Shown: positions 1 through 11,927 of the stretch, one piece after another
Position numbering within the stretch: position 1 is the stretch's first letter
Layout of the letters: each line of letters opens with the position of its first letter
Assembly (NCBI GenBank): GCA_922989275.2
Contig: OV277864.1
Span: 42,965,550 to 43,029,549, forward strand
Direction: 5' to 3'
Length of the DNA: 64,000 nucleotides
DNA from: Gari tellinella
Taxonomy: Eukaryota > Mollusca > Bivalvia > Cardiida > Psammobiidae
The notes under the pieces: model-generated
Told to the model about the DNA's origin: nothing
The model's database searches: none
What the model saw: the letters and a program-made list of their open reading frames with translations, nothing else
Translations under genes and position numbers: made by a program

Positions 1-835
1 ATTGCAGATCACATCTTTCTGAACACCTTTATTAAAACTGTGAGGAATGTTATGAACAACTTATTGCACGAGATTTAGAGTCATTAGCTTTATTTAATTA
101 TTAAAAACCGAGATCTTAAAGACAAACAAAACGATAAATTGTGCCTATATTCGCAGATTGTTTCTTAGACTAGTATTATTCTTCTTCAAGCAAAGTTTCA
201 TAACACCTTTCATGAAAAGTAAGCTCACTAGCAAGCTACCTTAAACGATTTGGAAAGTTATAAAAATGTAAAGAAAGAGAGAGAAACAGCTAGTGAAAGC
301 AGTGGTTAAAGTTCTAGGTAGATCTGATCAGGCTCCTAACCGTTTGCCATTCAGATACAAAAAAAAATCGTCAGAAAATTGAAAATGATGACATTTTCTA
401 CATTTTATTGAATTGCGTTTGCATCATTGTTGCGATTAAAACGGTAAATAATAACGTATTCCCGTGGCATTGTAAAAAGTATCCAATTCATATCAACACC
501 GGGCATATTATATTCGCATGTAACAATACACATGAATAATGTACATGTACATTCGTTTTACGACTTGTGAACTACTCTCCGGCTCTACACTGAAACAAAC
601 AAACAAACAAACAAACAAACAAAACACCACTCTGTTTTTAATCATGCCATTGATATTTTAATTGTTTGACTCATTTTAAAAATGATCTTACAAACTTACT
701 ATAACAATTTTATAATCTTGGTAATAATATTGGAAGAAATTCCATGTTTCCATGCATCTCAATATTGTATCATTTTTATTGTGAATGTAGTTATTTGTCT
801 TTCTCGCTTTGTAGGTACATTTATATAATTTCATG
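1..835. other. No gene seen; AT-rich with (AAAC)n
   Basis: No coding signal recognised. A (CAAA)n microsatellite occupies about 593-624. Confidence 0.6.
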
Positions 836-890
836 TGAAGCGCTTTTGAACGCACAACTCCTGTGTGAAAAGAGCGCTATATAAATCGGG

Positions 891-933
<43 letters not shown>
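836..933 (+). repeat. LINE/SINE-type 3' tail ending in (AAT)n
   Basis: GTGAAAAGAGCGCTATATAA followed by (AAT)n at 892-932. AGCGCTATATAA plus a trinucleotide tail is a common 3' end of metazoan LINE2/CR1-linked retroposons. No body upstream was recognised. Confidence 0.45.
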
Positions 934-937
<4 letters not shown>

Positions 938-1024
938 ACATTTCAAGATTTCACTTTTAATATATACATGATACCATTCAAAGAAAAACGAAAACAGTAC
1001 ATAACCCTCTTTATCAACAACTTA

Positions 1025-1147
1025 ATCACCTGTGTTGAAAACAGGTAGTTGCTTAAAACAAGATGAAAATAAAACAGAAAGCCCCTGCTTGCTTTTATCT
1101 GACTCTAACATAATTTCAGCCGTCGTAATAGAGAGGTGTTACTGTAT
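1025..1147. mobile_element. F5 MITE, partial
   Basis: Core B arm (TTGCTTAAAACAAGATG..AACAGAAAGC) and right end GTCGTAATAGAGAGG..TTACTGTA. Left end lost. Confidence 0.5.
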
Positions 1148-1399
1148 CGCCATTATCCAAGAATATATATTTACATATACACAAAAGAAAACAAATGCAC
1201 AAAACAAGTCGTTGTATTTGGACAGGAACTGGTGCCCGTTCAATAAAGCGCCCTTCCACAAAAAGGGATATTAATGCGACTGAAAACAAGGTCGAAATTT
1301 GAGACTTTTTAGAAACAAAATCACCATGATAGGAAATTATAAGATATTGAGCAAATGTCAGCAAAAGATTTATGGTTCCTTATCCATAATATTATACAA

Positions 1400-1583
1400 T
1401 GGTTATTTGCAAACAGTTTGGATCCTGATCAGACACCGCGTAACGCGGCGTCTGATCAGGATCCAAATTGTTTGACACTTGTTTCAATATTTCTTATGGC
1501 AAACTATCAAAACTTGAATTTTAGAAATAAAAGCAGACGACAAGTGTTTAAAATGGGTGACGTCATGTCAGTGAAGGAGTTGG
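1400..1583. mobile_element. F2 MITE with core A
   Basis: Perfect core A hairpin (GATCAGACACCGCG/CGCGGCGTCTGATC), then AAATAAAAGCAGACGACAA and GACGTCATGTCAGTGAAGG. Left arm truncated. Confidence 0.65.
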
Positions 1584-1633
1584 ATTCAGGAATGAACGGC
1601 TTAAAATCCTCGCCCTGCCATTTTACGTCATAG

Positions 1634-2061
1634 CAGAACAGAACAGAACAGAATTTATTCGGATTTGTACAAAGTACATCATCTTAATCACATAGAACTA
1701 TTCATACAATAAATATCATCACGTGACAAAATGAGAAAGTAACTGTTTCTCCTTTGAGGATGAATACATCAGTTATTTTCAATAAAGGAATGTCTTATTC
1801 TAAGTGCATCCCGTATATACATACTTAAATTATACAAAATCTGTTTATTTGAGGTTTTTAATAATTCGATAAACATTGATGGTCTCTGAAAATAATATTT
1901 TTTCAGATACTTCACTCTTAGATCAACAAAACGAGAACAAAAACATATAAAATGGAACTCGTCTTCAATATCCCCAGAATTGCAGCATAAACAAATTCTC
2001 TCATTACGAGCTAATCTATTACGTGCAAATCTGCCTGTTTGAATTCTGAGAGTAGCCAGTC
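1634..2061 (-). pseudogene. LINE 3'-terminal fragment
   Basis: Minus-strand reading gives RIQTGRFARNRLARNERIC, then CNSGDIEDEFHFICFC and DLRVKYLKKYY, with few disruptions. This C-x2-C..H..C C-terminal segment is typical after the reverse transcriptase of many LINEs. It ends in an (AGAAC)n tail at about 1634-1655. The rest of the element is absent; an F1 element abuts its 5' side. Confidence 0.65.
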
Positions 2062-2063
2062 TA

Positions 2064-2309
2064 CAGTGGAGAATCTGTTATTCTTTCCCAATAAACGCGT
2101 TTACGCTAAAACTATTATTTGCAGTGCAAACAGTTTGGAGCCAGATCAGACGCCGGGTAACCCGGCGTCTGATCAGGCTCCAAACTGTTTGCCACCAAGA
2201 TAAACATGAAATATCAGAATTGTCCAAAAGTTGTACTTTTCTACGTTTTAGTGCTTTGCGTTTGCGTACGTTTGCGTTTAAACGGGAAAGAATAACAGAT
2301 TCTCCACTG
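2064..2309. mobile_element. F1 MITE, complete, TA duplication
   Basis: CAGTGGAGAA..TTCTCCACTG inverted ends flanked by TA (2062-2063, 2310-2311), with a central core A hairpin CAGACGCCGGGTAACCCGGCG. TA target sites suggest Tc1/mariner-type mobilisation. Confidence 0.85.
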
Positions 2310-2645
2310 TAACACAATCGCTGCCATTGTTAATTTGTTATTGTGCATGTAACGAGGTCGGCACATGTACAATGTCCATGTTGTGGAATAAAACAGTTTG
2401 TTCTGTGCTATATGTTTTACAATTTACATATACATGTATGTTCTAGTAATTTAAAATATTGCACTTCCAGGTGGGATGCACGCTAACACTGCTAACTTTC
2501 AATGACCATCGGCTCCCTGTTTTCCTGAAAAGAAGAGAAAAACGAGATAAATTTGTGAAACACAAATGGCTCCATGATATAATCCTATGTTCCAAGTTAC
2601 AAAAATTAGGTCAACCTATTTCCTGGAAAGCATTGGTGCAAACTT

Positions 2646-2870
2646 TTAATCGACATTTCCAATTTCCAATAAAGTCTAGTCTATTTTTGACTATTCAAGA
2701 TTGATTTTAACAATATGTTTCAAAATGACAAACAGTGCTGACCCTGATCACAGGGCCCTCGCAGGAGCCCTCTGATTAGCATCAATACTGTTTCCATAAG
2801 GCAAGTATACTCTTCACATGTAGATGTTTTGTTAATGGCATGTATACTCATAGCTAGGGTTGAATGGATA
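2646..2870. mobile_element. F8 MITE
   Basis: TTAA start, GACAAACAGTG..CTGATCACAGGGCCC hairpin, then GTATACTCATAGCTAGGGTT. Right end degenerate. Confidence 0.55.
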
Positions 2871-3050
2871 AATCGGAATAGACGAGCTATCATGTGTTTG
2901 ATGTAAATCCAAACTTTTTGCACATGGCAGTGCACTGTTCTCGCTGGACTTTGGAATGAATAACTAGGGATATTTCTGGTATACAGTGAAACTCATTCTG
3001 AAGTCCTCAGAAACGTTTGATTTATTTCTTTATATCCAAATTTCGTTATA

Positions 3051-3296
3051 CAGTGGAGAATCTATTATTCTTTCCCGTTTAAACGCAAACGTACGCAAAC
3101 GCAAAGCGCTAAAACGCAGAAAAGAACAACTTTTGGACAATTCTGATGATTCATGTTTATCTTGGTGGCAAACAGTTTGGAGCCTGATCAGACGCCGGTT
3201 TACCCGGCGTCTGATCTGGCTCCAAACTGTTTGCACTGCAAATAATAGTTTTAGCGTAAACGCGTTTATTGGGAAAGAATAACACATTCTCCACTG
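3051..3296. mobile_element. F1 MITE, complete
   Basis: CAGTGGAGAA..CTCCACTG between TA dinucleotides, core A hairpin inside. It lies about 200 nt beyond the Ig gene stop and is in opposite orientation to the 2064 copy. Confidence 0.85.
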
Positions 3297-3493
3297 TACC
3301 AGGTCCATTTTAATCTAACATTAAAGAGATGGGCATGTATTTTGTTTTGTACGGAATCCTGTTACGGCCAACATTTTTTCTGATTTTAAAATATCAGAAA
3401 AATTGTTGGCCCTAACAGGATACTGTAGTTTTACTATACCCAATACAATACTTCGTTATATTTAACTTCTTTGTAAGTGAGATTCACTGTAAT

Positions 3494-3655
3494 TCAAGAA
3501 AACCAACGTGTCAGTCTGATGGAGCGATCAGATACGCCCTCCGACCCCTCAGCGTGACAGGTATAGTTGCCGAAGTGTCCATCATCCAATTTGTCCAGCC
3601 TCGACAACAGGGTAAGGAAATACAATGGTAGGCCATCCTCATGGTCGGCCACTAT
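3494..3655 (-). CDS. Ig gene exon 7: second half of Ig domain 3 and stop
   Basis: TTCCGTAG acceptor. Encodes IVADHEDGLPLYFLTLLSRL, LDDGHFGNYTCHAEG (Cys294), SIRLTRWFS and TGA at 3494. The domain ends at SIRLT exactly where domains 1 and 2 have their phase-1 donors; here C|GTTGGT follows, a weak donor. The true 3' end is therefore open: either the TGA is used (secreted product) or the exon splices to a GPI or membrane exon to the left. No clear AATAAA lies close downstream. Confidence 0.75.
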   Translation of the reverse strand: MVADHEDGLPLYFLTLLSRLDKLDDGHFGNYTCHAEGSEGVSDRSIRLTRWFS

Positions 3656-3719
3656 CTACGGAAGAGAGAATCAAAGCACGATGAGTACTGATCTGGCGTT
3701 CGTTGAATTATGTTTCATA

Positions 3720-3765
3720 TACAGTAAAACCTCTCTAAATCGGACACTCCTTGGCTAAAACAGGC
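3720..3765. mobile_element. F5 MITE left-end fragment
   Basis: ATACAGTAAAACCTCTCTAA matches the F5 terminus; the rest is missing. Confidence 0.45.
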
Positions 3766-3771
3766 TACTAC

Positions 3772-4023
3772 TTAACCCATACACTCCTGATACTTTAAAT
3801 TGACAATCCAGTTTACTATTAAATATAGTCCATTTTTGAATAATTAGGCTTGATTTTAACCATATTTAAAAAAGAACAATCAGTGTAGACCCTGATCATA
3901 GCACTCCTTAAGGAGCCCTCTGATCAGAGTCTACACTGTTTGCATAGGACAAGAGCACTCTTGACAGTTATGTGATTTGTTAATGACGAGTATACTCGTC
4001 GCTAGGATTGAAAGTGTTGTTAA
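3772..4023. mobile_element. F8 MITE, complete, TTAA flanks
   Basis: TTAA at 3772 and 4020; hairpin GATCATAGCACTCC/GGAGCCCTCTGATC; GACGAGTATACTCGTC side palindrome. In the last Ig-gene intron. Confidence 0.75.
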
Positions 4024-4518
4024 TGCTGAATGAAAGTAAGGCAGAAATCTCACAGAGGAAGTCGCGTTTTGCATCTTTTACACAGTGTACAAGTCAAGAA
4101 TAAACTTGCCCTATGCAAGTAGCAATGACTCTGACCAAATTCTGTGCTGTTTGTCATTTTGAAATATATTTGTCGTCGCAACTTTTGACTGAGATTTTCA
4201 AACAATCGGTTATGTTCACAAAAATATCCAAAAGCATTTAATAGAAATGTTCTCATTGGTTAATGGCCTAGGCCGGTGTATTGATTTTTCACAAATGTAA
4301 CTGGCATTAAAGCTAAGCCGGCGACGACTTGTTAATATATAGCCATTGTTAGAAACGACCATAAATTGTCAAAAATGGACTAGACTTAATTGGTAATTGG
4401 GACTACCCATCAAAAGTTTCAGGTGTGATTGAGATAAAGATAAATGGCGGCGATCCAAGGTTTACGGCGATTTTAGGGAGGTTGACGATTTGTAAGCCAA
4501 AACAAACCAGCAAATTAC

Positions 4519-4670
4519 CTCGTATTTCCAGTTGTCTCCTCTTATCTTGTCGTCGTTAAATCTCCAGTGATAATCCTCTACGGGCGATCCCTGTATAGCA
4601 CACGTGATGGCCAGTTTGTCTCTCTTATCCAGTTCCATATCAGACTCCAGGATGCTCACTTCTACAGGAA
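4519..4670 (-). CDS. Ig gene exon 6: first half of Ig domain 3
   Basis: TACCTCTAG acceptor, GAG|GTAATT donor. Encodes PVEVSILESDMELDKRDK, LAITCAIQGSPVEDYHWRF, then DNWKYE (residues 212-261) with Cys234 and the domain Trp. Ends in phase 0. Confidence 0.8.
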
Positions 4671-4704
4671 CTAGAGGTAACAGAACAATAGGGGTTCATG
4701 GTTA

Positions 4705-4837
4705 TACAGCGTTTGAAACGCATCTCAGAATATCCTCAAGCTTTTGATTGATCAGATTTGATCAGAATGTTCAAAATGGACCAATCAAAAGCTTGAGAAC
4801 GATATCAGACTCATCTTACACGCTTTATAACCATTGG
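4705..4837. mobile_element. F7 palindromic element
   Basis: CAGCGTTTGAAACGCATCTC..CTCAAGCTTTTGATTG with its reverse complement ending CGCTTTATAACCAT. Just upstream of the exon 6 acceptor (about 35 nt away). Confidence 0.7.
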
Positions 4838-4858
4838 GATATGACTTAGGTTTCTACA

Positions 4859-5102
4859 GGGACCCGTTTCATAAAACTTCGTACGACAAAAACGATCGTA
4901 CGTCAAAACTATATTAAAACATTTATTAATTAGGATTTTCCATCTAATCCTGTCTTGTGACATCTCTTTGGAATCGTCTTTTCAAGACGATTCCAAAGAG
5001 ATTTCACAAGGCAGGATTAGATGGAGAAATAAATAAAAAGTTGGACTTTTTTAATCTGACTTACGACAACATCTGTCGTACGAAGTTTTATGAAACGGGC
5101 CA
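4859..5102. mobile_element. F6 palindromic element with core C
   Basis: GACCCGTTTCATAAAACTTC and its reverse complement at the right end; centre GGAATCGTCTTTTCAAGACG. Confidence 0.8.
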
Positions 5103-5204
5103 CAGATTGGAAATTGACTAAAGAGACTGACAACGAGCTTTGGTCTTAATTCTTTTCTCCGTATAAGCGCCATAGGATGTCTTTACCCCTACCTCGACAT
5201 AAAT

Positions 5205-5830
5205 ATCACAAGGTTTAGCTCAACATAAATATCACAATGTTTAGCTCAACTTTTGAAAAAAGTCGAGCTAATGTCGTCACCCTCACGCCTGCGTCGTTTT
5301 AATTGGTTTTGAGGTTAATATTCTGTAAGACAACATTTCTCAATAACTATCTTAGGTAGATCCGTTTGAAGTTTGGAACACATGTTCAGTATTCTGAGCA
5401 ATTTACACCAGTAAATTCTCTATAATTTTTGTTTCTCAAAAGATACGGTGTGCCTTAAATTTAATAGATAGATAAGTTTTATTCAGCAAAAGACATAGCA
5501 TGCCCATGAGCAATAACATGCAATAACAAGTTGTATGGCAGGCAATCATTTTGTCACGCTTCGTACACAATAGAATTCATAGCATGCAGTACAACTATAC
5601 AGTAGCGTCTTAAATTTAATAATGTGATCATCTTATACCACTGTATATTACATTCATTTCAGAGCATGTCTACTGGCCATTTAAACGACATGTGTACCTT
5701 GTTTGAGCTATACGAGTACATGTATATCGAGTATGAAAAACAAAACGACGGACGACGACGTCGTACAGACGATGACGGTCACAGTGCGATCACAATAACT
5801 CACCACCATGGCCCTTCGTGCCATGTAACC
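5205..5830. repeat. Dispersed repeat, copy 1
   Basis: GTTTAGCTCAAC, AAGACAACATTTCTCAATAA and GAAAAACAAAACGACGGACG blocks recur in order at 6645-6870. Function unknown; a GACGACGACGTCGT palindrome lies near 5752. Confidence 0.5.
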
Positions 5831-6535
5831 TAAAGCGCCGTCAAAACATCAACGCCAGCATGGCTTTTATTTTTATGATCTTAAATACAGTATATTTAAT
5901 ATATCAAGATGAAAATAAACTTAGCAGAAAACTGATTTCCATTTTTGCCTATAGAGGACCAAGTTAAATGTTTTCCTAAGGGATGTCAACAACATATGTA
6001 TAATGTTTAAGAAAGTAGTTTGTGTTAAAATGTCAGTTTAGTGAAAAGGGATAAGCCCATTCTTGTTAATTTACCACCTGATTGTCAGTCTTGTTAATGC
6101 AAGAAATGACGTAAATAAAGATGAAAGCTTGTGACCCAACCCAATTTTTCATGTATATATGGAAAATAAAATACGTTTAAACTAAACTAAACTAAACTAA
6201 AGAAGAAAGCTTTATGAGTTTTTCTGTTATTGCTTTGACGGCTTAGCAGCACAAAGATATACATGTGTAGATAAGATTCCAAAATATTTAGGACATCCTA
6301 ACAACACAAAGAAGTGCGCACATGGAAGGAAATTACGAGGCATACATGACTGGCAGACAGAGCCTATTAAACCTTTAAACCAAACTCAGATTTAGCTACG
6401 TTCTTCTTTATTTACACCAAAAGAGTACTAAATCACACTTTGTTAAACTGTCTACGCGTGGACGCTTACAGTCTGCGGAGGAATATCGGTTGATTATTAA
6501 AATAAGTCACATATCTTTAAAAAGGAAATAAAGTA
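5831..6535. other. No gene seen
   Basis: AT-rich; an (ACTAA)n-like run (AAACTAAACTAAACTAAAC) near 6178-6200 is the only structure noticed. Confidence 0.5.
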
Positions 6536-6539
6536 ACGT

Positions 6540-6612
6540 GTATCGGGATGATCAAGTTGTTAACGTATAGGATTGTGGAAATGAGGTCAGATGTTCGAAT
6601 CCGGTCGAATGA
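6540..6612 (+). repeat. Possible tRNA-like SINE head
   Basis: TGATCAAGTTGTTAACG resembles a pol III A box, and TGTTCGAATCC resembles a B box about 45 nt later. No full cloverleaf was built. Confidence 0.25.
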
Positions 6613-6644
6613 AAAACTTTTATTGTTTCTATTACATGTATCAT

Positions 6645-6870
6645 GTTTAGCTCACCTTTTTGAAAGATTGAACATTTGTCGTCACTCTGCGCTTGTGCCG
6701 TATTTGTTGGTTTTAAGGTGGGTTTTTAAGACAACATTTCTCAATAACCATCTTAGGTAACCGCTTGAAACGTATGCGTTAAATATAGACTATGAAAAAC
6801 AAAACAAAATGACGGACGACGACACAGGGCGACCACGATACTTCACAGTGGTACTTCGTGCCAGGTGAGC
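6645..6870. repeat. Dispersed repeat, copy 2
   Basis: Shorter relative of 5205-5830, sharing AAGACAACATTTCTCAATAA and the GACGGACGACGAC block. Confidence 0.45.
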
Positions 6871-6873
6871 TTA

Positions 6874-7120
6874 CAGTGGAGAATACGATATTCTTACCCG
6901 TTTAAACGCAAACGAAACGCAAATGCAAACCACTAAAACGTGAAAAAGTACAACTTTTGGACAATTCTGACAAGTCATGTGTATCTTAGTGGAAAACAGT
7001 TCGGAGCCTGATCAGACGACGGATTACCCGGCGTCTGCTCTGGCTCCAAACTGTTTGCAATAGAACTAAAAGTTTTAGAGTAAACGCGTTTATTGGGAAA
7101 GAATAACGTTTTCTCCACTG
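6874..7120. mobile_element. F1 MITE, complete
   Basis: CAGTGGAGAA..TTTCTCCACTG between TA sites; core A hairpin slightly mismatched. Lies about 185 nt downstream of exon 5. Confidence 0.8.
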
Positions 7121-7304
7121 TAAAAGCCGTCAGGAGGGCTTTGATAATTTTTATGCCACTGTATTCAAGACGGATGATTCGTCTAATTTTGAGAAAATTT
7201 GACTGTAAGCGTCTAACAAAAACACATTTGTATATATGTTTAGGAACCGTTCAACGGTCCAAGTTCAAGCCCAAAAAGGAAAACCAACCAAACGTTTTAC
7301 GTAC

Positions 7305-7430
7305 AACGTACGGTGACGTTCATCTCCCACGTGGCGTAGCCCTGTGTGTTGGAGGCGTTGCACATGTATACGTCACTTCCGTGGCGTGTGATGTTGTTGA
7401 TAGTCAGGATATCCCCACCCACTCCGATGG
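7305..7430 (-). CDS. Ig gene exon 5: second half of Ig domain 2
   Basis: GTTTTTAG acceptor. Encodes residues 170-210: DILTINNITRHGSDVYMC (Cys192), NASNTQGYATWEMNVTV. Sequons NNIT, CNAS and MNVT. The donor that keeps phase is T|GTACGT at 7304; a second GTACGT at 7311 would break the frame into exon 6. The preceding intron is about 6.2 kb and holds the fold-back element. Confidence 0.8.
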
Positions 7431-7479
7431 CTAAAAACAGTAATGCAATCGGAAATCTGTAAATAACTGTACTTGATGC

Positions 7480-7642
7480 TTAACCCATTACATGAATATG
7501 CACCATAAGATGTTTTTCCTGACGTATACTAACAGATGGTAATATACATTAAAACAGTGCGGAAGTAAAACGTATTCTGCTTTACTTTCAATCTGCTTTA
7601 ATTAGTCACCTGTGTTCAAAACTATACAGGTAAGATGGTTAA
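7480..7642. mobile_element. F4 MITE
   Basis: TTAACCCATTAC start, core B remnant (AGTAAAACGTATTCTGCTTT), TTAA end. About 50 nt upstream of the exon 5 acceptor. Confidence 0.65.
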
Positions 7643-8379
7643 AGTTAAATAAAGGGCGAGTTTCAGGATTTGAACCAGACAGAACAATTGTTTAACACTT
7701 GAACCTTAATAAACATTTCGAGCGTACTCTGTAGACGCCTAAGGCGATGAAAGGTTTATTGAAAATTAACATGTTAGCCCATCAGTACTACTGTGCTCTC
7801 TCTCTGCATAGCCCGGGGCATAAGTCGAAAAATACTTCATTTCATGATGCAAGCAAACCACTTTGCAGGTTAACTAACATGACCATTGTCAACCGAAAAA
7901 AGCCGTTAGCCACTTCAATTTCCCTGGCAGATTCAAGATGGCGGCCATTTTTAAAATGGCCGCCATTTCCATTTTGTATAAGTTATGTCGTAATGGTTAT
8001 TTCCATGCCAGTTCGAAAAGTCACACAAAACTAACATGTATGAGATGTAAAATGAAAATCATCAATTGTGGATTACGAAATATTGCTAATTATTCAAGAT
8101 GGTCGCCAAAAATTTAAAATGGCGGCTATTTTCACTATTTTCAATTGTACTTTAACCACATGTAATTTTAAAGGATTATAAAACAACTTTTCCTCGGGTC
8201 ATTTGTAAACTTTTCTGTTCTTATACTACTATTTAAAGTTATTAAAGTCTATACATTTGTTTAATGCATTAATTCCAATACGATTTCCACGTCCACACTA
8301 CCTTATAACACGAAGATACTATCGAAATTCCTTCACATGATTTCATTTTGAAACTTTGATTTATTTCTAAAACAGTCTT

Positions 8380-8640
8380 GCCGGACTTTTGGGAAAAGGC
8401 TTTTTTAAGGAAAGTTGACATACCGTACCTCCTTTTTACCACAATTAAGGTGAGCTGAATCTATTTCTGCTATCTGTCACATTCTCCCATGAAGCTAACA
8501 GCCAAACAATGATGAACAAAGACAACAAAATGGCCGCCAAAACAATTATTTTCATTATTATATGCGATCTTTCGGGGATCAAACACACATATAACATCTA
8601 CTTCTCCTAAACCACATGGCTGATTACAACGAAACTCAAG
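8380..8640 (-). pseudogene. ORF relic in left fold-back arm
   Basis: Minus-strand reading: IPERSHIIMKIIVLAAILL, then SLFIIVWLLASWENVTDSR. A single strongly hydrophobic stretch followed by a polar segment, broken by stops further on. It aligns in the same frame with the right-arm ORF. Confidence 0.4.
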
Positions 8641-9293
8641 ATGGACATTTTTTTTATCTCTCTTAACGAATTGATTCAATAAAACAATCTGGTTGCCATG
8701 GCGACAACAGTAAAAAAACTGCACAACCTAAAAAATATTATCCACAAAGTCCGGAACTTAGATATGTTATGTAAAGTAATACCAAGCAGGCCTCAATCAA
8801 GTTTATTCATAACATATTCCTTCATCAATATTATTGTGGTGTAAAATACGCTGAAACCCATATTGTAATATATTGCAATACGGAGAAACTCTATTGCAAT
8901 ATAAGTAAATTGGTCCAGCGCCGGGATTAACAGCCTTACATAGACGTATCGTATATAGGATAAGCCCAAAGTTAGATATTTGATGTAAAGTATAACGTAG
9001 TAGACCTATACCCAGTTGTTAAAAGCCTTATAGCTTGGGAGTAATAAATCTAACCGCCCATGTGTTACTAGCTTTACATAAGATTTAAATAGGAAACTAT
9101 ATAAAATCTTACCAAAAACCTTTTAGCCCAGAACTTCGTTTTATATTGTAGAGTATCGCCTTGAAGACATCTATCAACTTTGTTAAAATCAAAGCGCTAG
9201 TTTTAAAATTTGGTATCTATAGTTTTATGGGTTTACATAGACTTTTATTTGAATACCTAAAAGATTATTCATGGCAACACCCTAAAGCTTTAA

Positions 9294-9457
9294 TGTCTCC
9301 CTACAATAGTCCCCCTTACAACGATTCCCTCCTTACAACAATGGTTACCACTTTTGCCCATACAGCACAATTTACTCCTTTCTATAACAATGCCATCCTA
9401 ACAACACACAACATATTTGTCTCCGGCTGGCTATTGTTGTAGAGATTCAGCAGTGTA
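9294..9457. mobile_element. F3 MITE, shortened
   Basis: CTCCCTACAATAG, then CTTACAACGATTCCCTCC and GGCTATTGTTGTAGAGATTC; no core A hairpin. Nested in the fold-back element. Confidence 0.6.
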
Positions 9458-10164
9458 GAATTCTTTCAAGTTTGTTAAAGAAAGTAGCTGTCATGTCAAC
9501 AAATTACCAATGAAAAATTAGTTTTTGAAAAGTGTCCTAACCATAATGCGAAACATCCTATAAGTATATTTTGTCCAGAATGACATAGTAGACCTCTTTC
9601 TATTAGTTAAAATCAGAGCCCTAGTATTAGAATTGTCCCCGCACAGCGGCTATTGTGTTAAAATCCATGACACTGGTGAGCGATATATGGGGGTTACGGT
9701 CATCTTGTTTAAGCAGTTTAGTGACACAAACTATGCTCAAAGGAGAAACGTATATGTGAATAAAATGCACCATGCAGCTATCCACACAAGCCTTTCATGA
9801 ATTTCTGAAATGGAAACGTTGTAGCGATGAAACCTAAATGTTGATTCAACCATGCTGATCCAGTTAAAAGCTGGTAAATAAATAGAAGAATAAGGAGCAG
9901 GAATTATTGGTAACACTAAGACCACAACATCCTTAATGAGACAATTCTCAACCCTAGCAATAGACCAAGCTCACGAACAGGCGAATGCAATCATCAAAGG
10001 CAATGGGGTGCACTTTGCATCACATAGGACCTTAACTCTAAGACACTGAATTATGGCAGGCCCCGAAGTCAGCCGATTATGTACGGAGTACGATGAAGAA
10101 TCTAGCGCGAGTCACCATGAGCAAGCAAAGAGTGCGCATACGTCATTGCTTTAAAAAGTGACAA
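9458..10164. other. Centre of the fold-back element
   Basis: Contains another copy of the TAGTAGACCTCT..TTAGTTAAAATCAGAGC module also present in the inner arms. No gene recognised. Confidence 0.5.
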
Positions 10165-11689
10165 GGTTGACCTCGACCATCAAGATGACATAGGTCTGAG
10201 GGCTACGATTTTAACAAAGTTGATAGAGGTCTTCTAGGCGAAATATCTGCACTAAAATGAAGCTTTGGCTATAAGGTTTAGATAAGATTTCTTTAAGTTT
10301 CCTTTTTAAATCTATGTAAAGCTAGTGACCTATTGGTGGGGTTATTTACTACTTCCGGACTACAATGCTTTTAGCAAACTGTGTAGAGGTCTACTATGCT
10401 TTGCTTTACATCAAATATTTGAGCTTTGGGTTTATGAATTTTGTGAAGCATATTTTTCTATATGCAATAAGTCTATGTAAAGCTATTGACCCCGAGACAG
10501 GGCCTCTTTACTTACGGGGGTCATTCCAAAATTATTTTACTCTTGCACACATGTATAATAATCATGTGTAATACATCGTTGAAAAGCGCATTTCTTGCGG
10601 ATACATCGATGCATAATAAATTGACAACAACAGTTCTCTTCGTTATGGAAAATAGTCATCAATGTTTGACCGTCATAGGCACTGGCCATATTTGCTACAG
10701 AATTAAATCATATTGTTATATCATATAGCTTAGAAAAAGTGCCATAACGCTTTTAAATGTCGAACTAGCTGGAACTTTACTTATGTTTTAGGCCACCAAC
10801 ACTTAATACATTGAATTGAATAGTCTTAATAAATTTAAGATGTGTTTTTCACCTACTTTTATTGTAAAATTAGAGCATGCATTAAAAAGTATAATATAAC
10901 TTGCAAAATATGCAAAAAATATCTTACATTTGTTTATTGATTATATCAACTTGTTTACGAATAAGTGATTTATTTTTCAATTTCATCTTAAACAGGATAC
11001 AGTTTTACAACAAACTAAAATATTTTATATTTCTCAATAACTAGGTTTTTAATCTATCAACTATAAAATGTATATATGAATATAGTATTCATCGACAAAC
11101 TGTACTAAATTTGATAACTTTGTTTTGAAACGTTCGCATAACAACAAAACAACATAAATGTTGACACATTAAAGTATAAAACTATATTTGTCCCTTCAAT
11201 GCATCACAATAGTAATTTCAAACTCTATAACATGCATGGTTGTAGTGCCATTCGTGTTGTGTTATTTTCACCAAATTTAGACCGTGTAAAATAAAAATCT
11301 TACATATAGATTTCAAGAAAATGCCAAATTAACACACATTTTGAAGGACGCTAGTTTATTGCTACATGTATATGTTGCATACAGTTTCTGCATATTGCAA
11401 TATATTAAAATATGGCTTTCAGCGTATTGTTACCCTATTACAATTTAGATGAAAGAATATGATATGAATAAATTTGATTGAGATCTGCTAGTAAATACAA
11501 TCTATCAAATATCTAACCTCTGTGTCTGGTGTTTTTACAAGAAAATATTTTAAAGATTTTACCAGTTTTTCACATTGGTTGCCATGGCAATCAGAGCTCT
11601 TTATTGAATCAATCTTTTGAAAGAAATTAGCCCAAAGAATGTTCCTATAACATATGGTTGTATTCATCAATGTGTTTTAGGAGGAGTAA

Positions 11690-11927
11690 ATACTATGTGT
11701 ATTTGATTCCCGAAAGATCGGAAATAAAAACGAAAATAAGTGTTTTGGTGGCCATTTTGGTTTTTTTTACCATTTTTGGGCTTTCAGCCTCGTGGGAGAG
11801 AGTGAAAGACAATAGAAATGGATTTAGCATGCCTACATTATGGCAAAAATGTGATCTGTCAACTTTTCTCAAAAATGCCTCTAGGAATGTTATTTCCCCA
11901 AAATCCGACGAGGTCTATTTTAGATAA
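11690..11927 (+). pseudogene. ORF relic in right fold-back arm
   Basis: Reading IPERSEIKTKISVLVAILV, FFTIFGLSASWERVKDNRNG, then SMPTLWQKCD to a stop at 11927. It shares IPERS, VL.AIL, ASWE.V.D.RN with the left arm, so both arms derive from one coding-like segment with a membrane-spanning stretch. Function unknown; a type II membrane N-terminus is one possibility. Confidence 0.4.

Noticed and set aside
2078..2317. Recurring Arg-rich frames (QTVWS-IRRRVTRRLI) in several places
   Set aside because: They are the core A hairpin of F1/F2 elements read through in frame, not genes.
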